Below, piece after piece: positions 1 to 7,466 of a DNA stretch of 64,000 nt. The stretch covers positions 248,001 through 312,000 of the forward strand of contig CAVSHI010000001.1 of the NCBI GenBank assembly GCA_963727845.1, given 5' to 3'. The notes beneath the pieces were generated by a model. It was not told the DNA's origin. It worked only from the letters and a program-made list of their open reading frames with translations, and did no database searches. Source of the stretch: JBEKTW01 sp963727845 (GTDB lineage Bacteria > Bacteroidota > Ignavibacteria > UBA10030 > SZUA-254). How positions within the stretch are numbered: position 1 is the first letter of the stretch; every line of letters starts with the position of its first letter. Both the position numbers and the translations under genes were made by a program.

Positions 1-474
1 TTGGCGATGGAGGATTCAGGAAAGAGAGAAGCGGTCCTTGATTCACATCTCCGTAGATTTTTGATGCTAGAGGGCCTCGATTATCCTTTTTCGACGCCTC
101 ATTCGCCCAAAGGAAGAGCTGATATTGTAGTTCATCTTGAAGAAAAACCTTTGCCACTTGAAATTAAGATCTTCGATGGCGAGTCATACGGAAAGAGTTA
201 CTTGAAGAAAGGATTTAACCAAGCGCTGAAATATGCCGAAGACTACAGCCAAGCGACAGGTTACTTGGTTGTCTTTAATCTTAGCGACAAGTTGCTGCAA
301 TTTGGGAAGACTTCTACAAGCGACTACTTCCCGAAAGTCGAAGTGCAAAACAAAACAATTTTCATAATTCCGGTCAACATTCAACCCGTAACTGTTTCAG
401 CAAGCCAAGAGAAGGAGGCAAAGATCGTCATGGTCGAGGAAGAGTATCTTGTTTCTCCAGAAACCGAGAATTAG
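1..474 (+). CDS. PD-(D/E)XK nuclease-like protein, probably cut at the window edge
   Basis: The pattern GRADIVV followed by PLEIKIF at about residues 38-56 matches the Asp...Glu-x-Lys core of PD-(D/E)XK nucleases. It is followed by a helix with a conserved-type Gln (FNQALKYAEDY), as in restriction-like folds. The reading frame opens at the first base with TTG, so the true start probably lies upstream and residues before about 10 cannot be trusted. A frameshifted membrane-protein gene starts 28 bases after the stop, so the two may be a pair. The fold is inferred from motif spacing only; the target is unknown and no other domain is visible. Confidence 0.5.
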   Translation: MAMEDSGKREAVLDSHLRRFLMLEGLDYPFSTPHSPKGRADIVVHLEEKPLPLEIKIFDGESYGKSYLKKGFNQALKYAEDYSQATGYLVVFNLSDKLLQFGKTSTSDYFPKVEVQNKTIFIIPVNIQPVTVSASQEKEAKIVMVEEEYLVSPETEN

Positions 475-501
475 GACATTCACTAGCCTACGATTAGAGA
501 A

Positions 502-2074
502 ATGAAAAATATAGAGGGCGAAATTTGGTATCCATACAATTTTGACTTAGGGAGAATATGTAACTGACTTCGAAACAATCATTGGCAAAGTATTAGATCT
601 AGACTTTGTTCTAGCGGGGTTCGAGTCATCGGGGGAAACTTTTGCATACAAAGAAAATGGTTCGCTTATTTGGTCGAGTTTTGTTTCTTCTGAGTTCGGA
701 CCTGAAAACAAATTCGCGTTTAACAATCGACCAAAAGATAAAATAAAAGAACAAGCGATTCACTTCTTAGGTTCTCATAGACTCTCTGAAATTCATCACT
801 TCTCTGCAAATTACCGTCGTCTTTTCCAACACTTGCATTTTAGTCTCGCTCCAATTGTCTTCAAAATCAACTTAGGAAAAGAAGAGGAATTTCTCATCCT
901 ATTGCCCTCTTTGAAGATTACTACGACGGGCGTCTTGACTGTCACATTTCGATTGAATTTTCGCGGCAGGAGTTTGGAAGACGTTATAAAATTGGAAAAC
1001 TTGTATTCGTTGTGGTTAGGAGGACTAGCCCTTCCACCCGAACTTGTGGAGATCAATCAACATATCGCTGCTCTATATCACGGTGTGAAGATTAACTCTG
1101 AAGTTCAGAAGTTTTTTTTGGATCAGATAAAACCGTTTGAAGTCTATCAAGGGATCAACCTGTGCAGCATGTCTGCTGAAGGAATGCGATTCGAACACAT
1201 TGCAGAAAATTACAAGTATCTTCTCATTGAAAGATTGTTTCTCCAGAGAAAACTCAGACCAAAAGACTTTCAAAGAATCGACCGTACACGCTATTGGCAA
1301 TGTCGACCTTCTGTCCACGTCGTCAAATATGACGAGCAAGAAAACAGAGCTTCAGAAATCTTGAGCAAGCGCAAGGAAGACGTGGTGAAACTTTTTTGCA
1401 GAGTAGATGCTATGGTTGAGCATTCCCAACTGCAAGAGTTAAAGAATCTAAGAGCAGTTGACAATTACCTTCTTTTTGTAAATAAAGGCTTGACACTTCA
1501 GGTCTACGGCTACGAGCTAATCAAAAAAATTGAAGACCAATATCAAGGCAACCAACTGCAAAGGGAAAAACTTTGGCTAAACCTTGGAACTCGTGTCATT
1601 ATGGACTATGTAGATACTAGGTTTATGAATCTGAAAATCTGGCATCGACTTGTACATTACGATAATGCAATCTCTCAGAAAAGGCTTATTAAAAAGATGG
1701 AGGACAAGCAGGAACAAGAATTTATTTTTGAAACGGACTATGTACATGCTGGTGAGTTACAAGAAGTAATCAATGTCACCAAAGGGGAAATGAAGTTTGA
1801 CGAAATTGAGCAGCAAATCAAAAAGAGGATTGATCTATTAACCCTGAAAGCAAATGTTGTCAGAAGCAATAGAGTTTTTTGGTACGGCTTGTTAATTAGC
1901 GTTTCTTTCGGTTTTGCTAATTTGCAGAAGCTTTCGAGTCTATATTTTGAACCCCTTTTCAAAGTATGGAGGTGGGGTCCTGGTATTGAACATTCAATGC
2001 TTTTCTCCGCAGTAATCTTGTTGGCAACAATAGGAGTATTTGCACTTGTTATTAAGAGATTAACAAGGTTTTGA
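502..2074 (+). pseudogene. Frameshifted gene for a protein with two C-terminal membrane segments
   Basis: An ATG at 502 opens a 21-codon frame that stops at 565-567. A second frame, one base out of step, is open from 551 to the stop at 2074 and reads as normal protein from its first codons (GEYVTDFETIIG), although its first usable start is a TTG at 833. The simplest reading is one gene of about 520 codons with one extra base near 551-564, either a real mutation, an assembly error or a +1 shift. The long part is charged and helical, then has two hydrophobic segments near the C terminus (FWYGLLISVSFGFANL and LFSAVILLATIGVFALVI). No family is recognised. The preceding gene encodes a nuclease-like protein, which suggests a two-gene accessory module. 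Confidence 0.5.
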
Positions 2075-2131
2075 GTAGAATACTGGTCTGGCTTTCAGAG
2101 ACAAAACGGCACAACGCAGTTGAGATGATCG

Positions 2132-2380
2132 TCATCGGTAGACGGAAGTGATTTGTTCTTCTTCCACATACACTGCATCACGATGTACAGTTGCGATTAG
2201 CCGAGCGGCTGGATCTCGTAAGGGATTCAGCCGCCTCCCGTTTACGGTGTTGACACTCTCCCAAACTATCGTTAGATTTGGGTCCCATCCGTTAGTACTG
2301 TTACAGGAGATCCTACCGTACAGAGTTACAACGATCTGAAGACGGCGTGGATGCCGGAAGAGTTGTATGGGAAGATAGTA
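2132..2380 (-). pseudogene. Possible remnant of a protein-coding gene without a start codon
   Basis: On the minus strand 82 codons are open before a TGA, with no ATG, GTG or TTG until very late in the frame, and an in-frame TAG sits just upstream. The translation looks protein-like (GWDPNLTIVWESVNTVNG and later VYVEEEQITSVYR), unlike the Ser/Arg-rich plus-strand shadow. A second short plus-strand stretch that also looks protein-like (KTAWMPEELYGKIVLLELGD) runs at 2276-2431. The area between 2075 and 2528 is probably decayed coding DNA; nothing else is seen there. Confidence 0.25.
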
Positions 2381-2528
2381 CTATTGGAGCTGGGGGATCG
2401 AGGCTGGGATTTTTTTTATTTTTTCAAATAGTCTCTTCTAGGGGTTTTACCTAGCCCCAAAGAAGAAGATCCAACGGGGAAAAATTCAAGGAAGTTTAGA
2501 ATGATTGCAGCAGATTTTTAATGTCGCT

Positions 2529-2624
2529 TTATTTGGGCGAAGAAGTAGTAGGAGTTGGAACACTTCCGCCTACGCCTATCGTCCATCTTTCGTAATCTCC
2601 CGTACCACCTGTGCAGTTTATCAT
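2529..2624 (-). CDS. Possible 31-residue peptide gene with a strong ribosome binding site
   Basis: The minus strand has AAAGGAG seven bases before an ATG, followed by 31 codons and TAA. The peptide starts MINCTGGTGDYERWTIG and ends in a Thr/Ser/Pro-rich tail (VPTPTTSSPK), with one Cys. The site strength and the island setting support translation, and the composition would suit a small regulatory, leader or modified peptide. A radical SAM gene lies 1.1 kb away on the other strand, but no typical leader sequence or recognition element is seen, so a link is speculative. A TATAGT sequence sits upstream; no good -35 box was found. Confidence 0.35.
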   Translation of the reverse strand: MINCTGGTGDYERWTIGVGGSVPTPTTSSPK

Positions 2625-2813
2625 GGTCTTCTCCTTTAGGCATTCTTTTTATTAATCACTATACAATGTAATAAATTCTTCCGAGAAATTCAAGGGGCTC
2701 ACATGACCGAAGAATGACCTGCATCCCGTTTTATGGATGAGGGTCCCGAGACTTCGAACATATGCTCGCCAGAGTAACTGCGGCGCTGGATTGTTAGAAG
2801 GTCTCATTAGGGT

Positions 2814-2842
2814 TTGCATATTTTTTGAATTTTTTGTATATT
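2814..2842 (+). promoter_or_regulatory. Sigma-70-like promoter before the structured leader
   Basis: TTGCAT, a 17-base AT-rich spacer and TATATT form a near-consensus promoter in a non-coding stretch. Transcription would start near 2849, just before a series of strong hairpins, and would run toward the kinase/radical SAM genes. It is the best promoter-like site in the 2075-3192 gap. Confidence 0.5.
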
Positions 2843-2848
2843 ATGTCG

Positions 2849-3130
2849 CGATTATAAAATCCAAGATTGAGATAGAGTCAGTTGAGAAACTCATTCTTGG
2901 ATGGAAGTATCTGAGTTTGGTCGACTTCATGTCGGCCAACGTGCTCGCAGAAACCAAAGGGTGCTCGAATACATACACGCCCGAGGTTTCACCTGCGAAA
3001 AATTGACATGGTTTGAGTTACCCTCGTAAGCAGGGAAACCGACCTCGAATTCATGCTATCGTACACATCACCGCGTTTCAAGAGCGGGGATGTCTAACGT
3101 GCCATGTTTGGAGTTCGGTTTCCCTTTTTT
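2849..3130 (+). ncRNA. Candidate structured leader RNA or small RNA ending in a terminator-like stem and U-run
   Basis: Four helices follow the promoter. H1 pairs 2859-2871 with 2890-2902 (12 of 13 bases). H2 pairs 2917-2925 with 2931-2939 around the 5-base loop TTCAT (9 pairs, one G-U). H3 pairs 2946-2955 with 2985-2997 (10 pairs, 3-base bulge). H4 pairs 3033-3046 with 3111-3124 (13 pairs, one mismatch) and encloses a second hairpin, 3065-3074 with 3084-3093. H4 is followed at once by six Ts. The kinase ATG is 63 bases after the T-run, so this could be an attenuator or riboswitch leader, or a free RNA with its own terminator. It does not show the hallmarks of tmRNA, RNase P, SRP or 6S RNA. 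An 89-codon open frame overlaps it but has no credible start. Confidence 0.5.
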
Positions 3131-3192
3131 GTTGCCCTCCAGCATCCCCACGAAGACGCCCCGCCCAACCAATAAACCATTTTGGAGACACA

Positions 3193-3783
3193 ATGCAACA
3201 ACCATTTTTCATTGCGCTCGAAGGCGTTGATGGATCCGGCAAAACCACAACTGCCGCCCATCTTGCCGAAAGGCTGAATGGCGTTTATGTGAAGACCCCA
3301 TCGAAACGCTTTCAACAGATATGGGAAAGTTTCGATCAACCTTTAAAATCCAACGTCGCCCGTTTTTTCTTCTACACAACCTCCTTGTGCGAAACAGCGG
3401 AGGAAATCCGACGAAGGCTTAACGATGGATTGACTGTCGTCGCAGATCGATGGTATGCGAGTACATTGCTCTACCATGAGCAACTCCTCGGCATGAACCT
3501 GTCGACCACGATTGGTGAACTTTTATTGCCACATCCCGATTTCACTTTTATTCTTCAGCCCCCACTTCCGACAATTCTTCACAGACTAGCCATGCGAGAA
3601 CGAGGACACGACTACACGCTGGAGCAAGATCCAACTTTCATTGCCGCCATATATGAAAAATACAGAGCCTTCAACGGAGGGATTCACATCGACCCCGGAG
3701 ATCAATCTGTTAATGAAGTCGTAAGCGGTCTAATTCAGACATATTTGTTTCCATCATCAATAGCCGAGGCAAAATATGCCTAG
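3193..3783 (+). CDS. Thymidylate-kinase-like nucleoside monophosphate kinase
   Basis: The 196-residue product opens with MQQPFFIALEGVDGSGKTTT, the P-loop of the dTMP kinase family (GVDGSGKT at about 10-17). A DRW motif (VVADRWYASTLLYHEQ) stands where TMK has DRY, and an Arg-rich lid (RLAMRERGHDYTLEQD) follows. The length fits TMK (about 200-215). The ATG at 3193 was chosen over an upstream in-frame TTG because GGAGA lies just before it and the family begins there. Its last 8 bases overlap the radical SAM gene, so the two are probably translated together. Being in an island next to a radical SAM gene, it probably acts on a special nucleotide rather than serving as the housekeeping TMK; that is inference. 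Confidence 0.8.
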   Translation: MQQPFFIALEGVDGSGKTTTAAHLAERLNGVYVKTPSKRFQQIWESFDQPLKSNVARFFFYTTSLCETAEEIRRRLNDGLTVVADRWYASTLLYHEQLLGMNLSTTIGELLLPHPDFTFILQPPLPTILHRLAMRERGHDYTLEQDPTFIAAIYEKYRAFNGGIHIDPGDQSVNEVVSGLIQTYLFPSSIAEAKYA

Positions 3784-4744
3784 CATCCAAGAAGCAGTAA
3801 CTGTCATCGAACCTGCCCGCGACATTCGAATCAAGGAAACGAATCGATGTCCGTGGGATTGTAAGTGGTGTCATCATGAGGGATCTTGCCTCGATCAAGA
3901 CCTTCAGTTAAACTCCAGGCTCATGCACTTTCTCTCAACCATGAAAGCCGAGTTAGGAGTTGATTCCCTTCATCTGACGGGGGGCGAACCCACGCTCCAT
4001 CCCAAACTTGCCGGACATATACATACATACGCTCAGATGGGGTTTGCAACAAGTGTTACAAGCAATGGGAACGGTAAGGTGAGCTGGCCCGTGCTCCACG
4101 ATTCGGGCTTGAAGGGAGTAAATTTTAGTTTACATACACTCGACCCGGTCAGGTTCGCAGCCTTTCATAAAACGCCTCGAACGGAGCGATGGGCGACAAA
4201 AGCATTGCGGAATACCCTTGAATCCATCAAGGCTGGACAGCGGGCTGGTTTGCTTGTAAAAGTAAACGTGACGGTTTCGGATTCATCCACGGATTGGAAA
4301 CCAGTATATGAATTTTGCAAAGAGAATGGAATTCAATTAAGGCTCCAAAATGAATTGAATTCGCCCGATGCATTACCTGCCATCGAAGGCATAATTCGCA
4401 GCGTCGACGGAAGACTCCTCAGAATTGTCAGAAAAGGTTCAACATCACGGATCAGTCGCGATTATATTGATGCGGATGGTTTTTCTTTTCGAATCAAATT
4501 AATTGCACCCTCGGGACTTAAGAATCTCTGCTCCGCCTGTAGGGTCAAAGATCAGTGCACGGAGGGGTTCTACACTATAAGATTAGAACCTGCTTTGACG
4601 AAAGACATGTTTCAAATCAGGTTATGCCTTCACCGGTCTGACCCCGGATCAGTCTTTTCTCCGACCGAGTTCGAGCATTCCCCGGTCTTCCATGAAATTA
4701 AAAGACTCTACAATGGCCAACGCCATATCCTAAACGTTAATTAA
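3776..4744 (+). CDS. MoaA-like radical SAM enzyme with a second Cys cluster
   Basis: The 322-residue protein has the radical SAM 4Fe-4S motif C25-x3-C29-x2-C32 (NRCPWDCKWCHH), the SAM-binding GGEP motif (LHLTGGEPTLHP) and VNFSLHTLDP, as in MoaA. Near residues 255-290 it has further cysteines (CSACRVKDQC, then RLCLH) around a GFYTIRL strand, placed like the second cluster by which MoaA binds GTP. It lacks the usual C-terminal Gly-Gly of MoaA, and no molybdopterin genes are nearby. Stop-start overlap with the upstream nucleotide kinase suggests that the substrate or product is a nucleotide, an arrangement reminiscent of viperin with its nucleotide kinase partner. The Cys spacing is closer to MoaA than to viperin. 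The actual reaction is unknown. Confidence 0.8.
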   Translation: MPSIQEAVTVIEPARDIRIKETNRCPWDCKWCHHEGSCLDQDLQLNSRLMHFLSTMKAELGVDSLHLTGGEPTLHPKLAGHIHTYAQMGFATSVTSNGNGKVSWPVLHDSGLKGVNFSLHTLDPVRFAAFHKTPRTERWATKALRNTLESIKAGQRAGLLVKVNVTVSDSSTDWKPVYEFCKENGIQLRLQNELNSPDALPAIEGIIRSVDGRLLRIVRKGSTSRISRDYIDADGFSFRIKLIAPSGLKNLCSACRVKDQCTEGFYTIRLEPALTKDMFQIRLCLHRSDPGSVFSPTEFEHSPVFHEIKRLYNGQRHILNVN

Positions 4745-4757
4745 AGGAACAAATCAA

Positions 4758-5234
4758 ATGACCAAGAAAATCGAAGTCATCGAAGAAGTATTGAAGCACA
4801 TAGAAAACGCGCTCTCTGATGTGGATAAAGCTTTGGTTGGACGTATGGAGGCTGCCCGGGAGGCAGAGACACGCAACCAAAGCCGGTATGACACAAAAGG
4901 TTGGGAAGCAGCGCGCGAGGCCGAAGGAGTATTCAAGATTCACGAAGTGCTCGAACAACAAAAGAAATACTTCCATCAAGCTCTACAAAAAACGAGAGTC
5001 CACAATAACGCCGAGAATCCCAAGAACGTCTCAGTTGGTTCCATGGTACGGCTTCAGAAAGAGTCGGGGGATTCTCAATGGTTTTATTTTGTCGGTTGCC
5101 CCGGTGGTATTGAAATTCAAGAGGTTATTGTAGTTTCCGCAACCGCCCCTATCGCTCAGCGGGTTCTAGGTTTACCAATTGGGACAAAAGTTTGCCTTCC
5201 GGACGGCCGATACGCTGTGTCGGAAATCTTATGA
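4758..5234 (+). CDS. GreA/GreB C-terminal-domain protein with coiled-coil N terminus
   Basis: The C-terminal part (VVSATAPIAQRVLGLPIGTK and the following V-EI ending) matches the FKBP-like GreA/GreB C domain that docks on RNA polymerase (S-x-P-x-x-x-x-L-G-x-x-x-G-x-x-V). The N-terminal 75 residues are helical and carry TRNQSRYDTKGWEAAREA, a variant of the block seen in Gre-like proteins (YDTRGLEA). An AAAGGA site lies just before the ATG and only 13 bases separate it from the radical SAM gene, so it belongs to the same unit. It probably binds the RNA polymerase secondary channel. The acidic pair that Gre factors use for transcript cleavage is not obvious. Its presence beside nucleotide-modifying genes suggests a role in protecting or targeting RNA polymerase (inference). 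Confidence 0.7.
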   Translation: MTKKIEVIEEVLKHIENALSDVDKALVGRMEAAREAETRNQSRYDTKGWEAAREAEGVFKIHEVLEQQKKYFHQALQKTRVHNNAENPKNVSVGSMVRLQKESGDSQWFYFVGCPGGIEIQEVIVVSATAPIAQRVLGLPIGTKVCLPDGRYAVSEIL

Positions 5235-5368
5235 CATATCGTACGTGCAATTGCATTCGCCAAGAATTAGGCCAATAAATACAACTATGCTAAAAGGAAG
5301 AATAGAGCCGGGCCGTATTCGTAGCACTCAATATCGTAAACCAATGCCTGCATGAACGCTTGTTAACC

Positions 5369-5788
5369 ATGCCAGAGACCATTCTCATACTACCCGGAGT
5401 GCCCAGCCGCATCGTGGTACACTATGCTGGCCGACCTACAATCGAAGTCGAGCCGATCCCTGAGAGTGGTGCGTTGCGGATTGCCGAAGATGGGAAGGTG
5501 CACCCTGCTGAAATGGAAAAGAATGTCATCATTCTTCGGGAAGAAGAGCTGGTGGAGAAGGGATGGATGCTAGATAAAGAAACTCGCAAGACATTAATAG
5601 AGAAAACGGTGGAGGAGCGTCGTCGTAACGGCACTCGGCATGGACCGAGATGTTATAGCATCGCCCACCGTCTAGTCAACAAAATGTTCCCATCCATGAC
5701 AACTAGCCAGTCGGAAGCCGCCGCCAGGGATATCCAGAAAGCTGCCGAGCGTGCTCTGAAGCATATATATAATAGAGGGCGGCAGTAA
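5369..5788 (+). CDS. Unknown protein of the island, about 139 residues
   Basis: No family is recognised. The product starts MPETILILPGVPSRIVVHY, has a beta-rich first half with prolines, then a charged helix (LDKETRKTLIEKTVEERRRN) and a helical C terminus (SEAAARDIQKAAERALKHIY). The ATG at 5369 is preferred to an in-frame TTG nine bases upstream. A 22-codon reading frame (5287-5355) with AT-rich surroundings precedes it and could be a leader, though this is weak. It follows the Gre-like gene by 134 bases on the same strand and may belong to the same unit. The downstream genes are also unrecognised. Confidence 0.55.
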   Translation: MPETILILPGVPSRIVVHYAGRPTIEVEPIPESGALRIAEDGKVHPAEMEKNVIILREEELVEKGWMLDKETRKTLIEKTVEERRRNGTRHGPRCYSIAHRLVNKMFPSMTTSQSEAAARDIQKAAERALKHIYNRGRQ

Positions 5789-5900
5789 AAATATTTTTCA
5801 TCCAATGAAAGCCCAATTGCAGTCCAACTCAGTCCAACCCTATCTTATTAGTGTAGTTCTAAATAAATAAATTCATCAAACATATTCAAGGAGTTCTATC

Positions 5901-6218
5901 ATGAAGAAGGTAGAGAACTTTTTCGCAAGAACCGTACGACGGGACGACGATTCAGCCGTCGAATCGGCTCGGCAACAATTTAATCTGACTGCTCAATCCA
6001 AAGGAGGCGAGCTTGTCAGTCTGGAAATCATCGAGCCCGGGGTAGCCGTTCTAAATATAAAGGGCGATGATGCTGAAGCTTTTGTTGCCGCAGAGCTAGG
6101 CAAGCTTGATGGCGTGAAAGTCAGCACCATCTCTCCATTCCAGCTCGACTACGAACGGAACCGTGCCAGGCAGATCAGGGCGGACAAAATGAGTGCCACC
6201 CGTAAGAAAGAGAAGTAG
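5901..6218 (+). CDS. Unknown small protein, 105 residues
   Basis: The ATG follows CAAGGAG at good spacing, so translation is likely. The product has a short basic N terminus, a central alpha/beta stretch (LVSLEIIEPGVAVLNIKGDD, then FVAAELGKLDGVKVSTISP) and a very basic C terminus (RNRARQIRADKMSATRKKEK). The centre resembles a small beta-alpha-beta fold such as inhibitor or prodomain-like modules, but this is only an impression. No signal peptide or membrane segment is seen. A stable hairpin follows it at 6233-6276. The function is unknown. Confidence 0.6.
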   Translation: MKKVENFFARTVRRDDDSAVESARQQFNLTAQSKGGELVSLEIIEPGVAVLNIKGDDAEAFVAAELGKLDGVKVSTISPFQLDYERNRARQIRADKMSATRKKEK

Positions 6219-6232
6219 AACTCACCCTGAGG

Positions 6233-6276
6233 ATCCGACTGGCTCATGCGGTCGCAAACGCTTGGGCCGGTCGGAT
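6233..6276 (+). repeat. Stable hairpin between two unknown genes
   Basis: ATCCGACTGGCTC pairs with GGGCCGGTCGGAT over 13 positions, including two G-U pairs, with an 18-base loop. No T-run follows, so it is not a classical intrinsic terminator; it may stabilise the upstream mRNA or separate the two genes. Confidence 0.4.
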
Positions 6277-6357
6277 TCCGAAGGTTGTCCCCTGTAGTTC
6301 TATAACAAACTGTACAAACAACGATTCCAATTCAAAACCTTGAAAGGAAACAAAACC

Positions 6358-6945
6358 ATGAACTCTCAATTCACTTTGCAGCGGTCACATGGAAAAATAA
6401 CTTCCGCCTCACTTGATGGTAATCAACTTCTCAAAATGCCTGAGCCCAATCATTTTGCGGTAACGAGGGATATGATTCTCGGACTGCCTTTGAAGGATTT
6501 GCCTGAGGATCTCCATCTCATGGTCGTTAAAATCGAAAATGGAAAGACATATGAAAACCCCCTTGGGTATTGCGTATGTCAGCACGATGGCATACACGCG
6601 GAGCTGCTTTACCATTTACAGTGCCCCAGAAATCTCAATTGGGGATGTGTTAGCCCTGCTGAGTATGCAATGCTTGCAAGGCAAATTGTACTGAACCTTC
6701 CCAGTGAGTCGGGAATAAGTAAAGTGGGGGATGTAATGGGAAATGACCGAAAATTCTTCTTCACCTTTACTCAGACGTTCGCAGCATCAACGTTGGACAA
6801 CGTACTGAATATCGCCGACCAATTAAGGAACCTGATTGACACAATAGCTCATAGCATAGTGGATTCGATGCAGAAAGAGATTGAGAACCCACGGAAGAAG
6901 CCGAGGAGCAGAAAAAACACTCGGACAAAAGAAGGAAGGTCGTAA
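6358..6945 (+). CDS. Unknown protein, 195 residues, with a basic tail
   Basis: No family is recognised. The ATG at 6358 is chosen over an in-frame TTG at 6340 because the sequence GAAAGGAA precedes it by a normal distance. The product is a soluble mixed alpha/beta protein with four cysteines (YCVCQHDG, LQCPRNLNWGC) that could bind metal. A long C-terminal helix (TLDNVLNIADQLRNLIDTIA) is followed by a lysine/arginine-rich tail (RKKPRSRKNTRTKEGRS), which could bind nucleic acid. It lies upstream of the excisionase-like and integrase genes and is part of the same island. Confidence 0.6.
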   Translation: MNSQFTLQRSHGKITSASLDGNQLLKMPEPNHFAVTRDMILGLPLKDLPEDLHLMVVKIENGKTYENPLGYCVCQHDGIHAELLYHLQCPRNLNWGCVSPAEYAMLARQIVLNLPSESGISKVGDVMGNDRKFFFTFTQTFAASTLDNVLNIADQLRNLIDTIAHSIVDSMQKEIENPRKKPRSRKNTRTKEGRS

Positions 6946-7012
6946 TTCGATGGATGGCAACCTGAGCGACTGCAGCGCCCGGGTTGTTGTTCATTAGAAA
7001 AAGGAGAACAAT

Positions 7013-7189
7013 ATGATAGAGCTTGACACCGATAGAATACCGATACACTCCCACGAGAAAACCATCATCCTGCTGGACGAATCTGAACGGACGAATTGCA
7101 TCACCGTTCTGAAGATTCTCCGCCAAGGTGAGACATTGACAACAGCCATAACGCAGTCTGTATACCCGTCGACGGATAATCGGGCATAA
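7013..7189 (+). CDS. Small 58-residue protein upstream of the excisionase-like gene
   Basis: ATG at 7013 has a strong site (AAAGGAGAACAAT) and opens 58 codons ending two bases before the next ATG. The product is MIELDTDRIPIHSHEKTIIL and a short mixed remainder that ends in a polar tail. The tight spacing to the excisionase-like gene suggests translational coupling. No homology is recognised. It could be a regulator of the mobile element. Confidence 0.5.
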   Translation: MIELDTDRIPIHSHEKTIILLDESERTNCITVLKILRQGETLTTAITQSVYPSTDNRA

Positions 7190-7191
7190 GA

Positions 7192-7461
7192 ATGGGCGAG
7201 AGCACTTTCAACAACCAGCGCGACGTTCTTTCGGTGCGGGACCTTGCAGATTATCTGGGTTTGTCGGAGAGCAAGGTACGCCAACTGATACGTCGAAATG
7301 CCATTCCATATGTGAAATTAGATGGACAGTACAAGTTCTTCTTGCCTACTGTTCAGGAATGGCTACGAAGTATTACAGTGATACCGAAACTGGGAAGCAG
7401 CGATTCAAAACCTGCTCTTGCATTAGCTAACGACATCTGGAACAAGACTGCAGGAGCGTAA
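7192..7461 (+). CDS. Excisionase-like helix-turn-helix DNA-binding protein
   Basis: The 89-residue product contains LSVRDLADYLGLSESKVRQL followed by IRRNAIPYVKLDGQYKFFLP, the MerR/excisionase-type winged helix (helix-turn-helix at about 13-33, wing with Gly, then a Trp-containing helix). Such proteins direct excision or control integrases of mobile elements. It lies five bases before the integrase gene and two bases after the small upstream gene, so the three are probably one unit. No cofactor domain follows, which supports excisionase over a MerR regulator. Confidence 0.75.
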   Translation: MGESTFNNQRDVLSVRDLADYLGLSESKVRQLIRRNAIPYVKLDGQYKFFLPTVQEWLRSITVIPKLGSSDSKPALALANDIWNKTAGA

Positions 7462-7466
7462 ATCTT

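Noticed and set aside
2737..3006. 89-codon open frame over the structured RNA
   Set aside because: It has no ribosome site, spans the promoter and three strong hairpins, and the translation shows no domain.
3776..4744. Calling the radical SAM protein a viperin or a molybdopterin MoaA
   Set aside because: The second Cys cluster argues against viperin, and lack of the C-terminal Gly-Gly and of any other moa gene argues against housekeeping MoaA.
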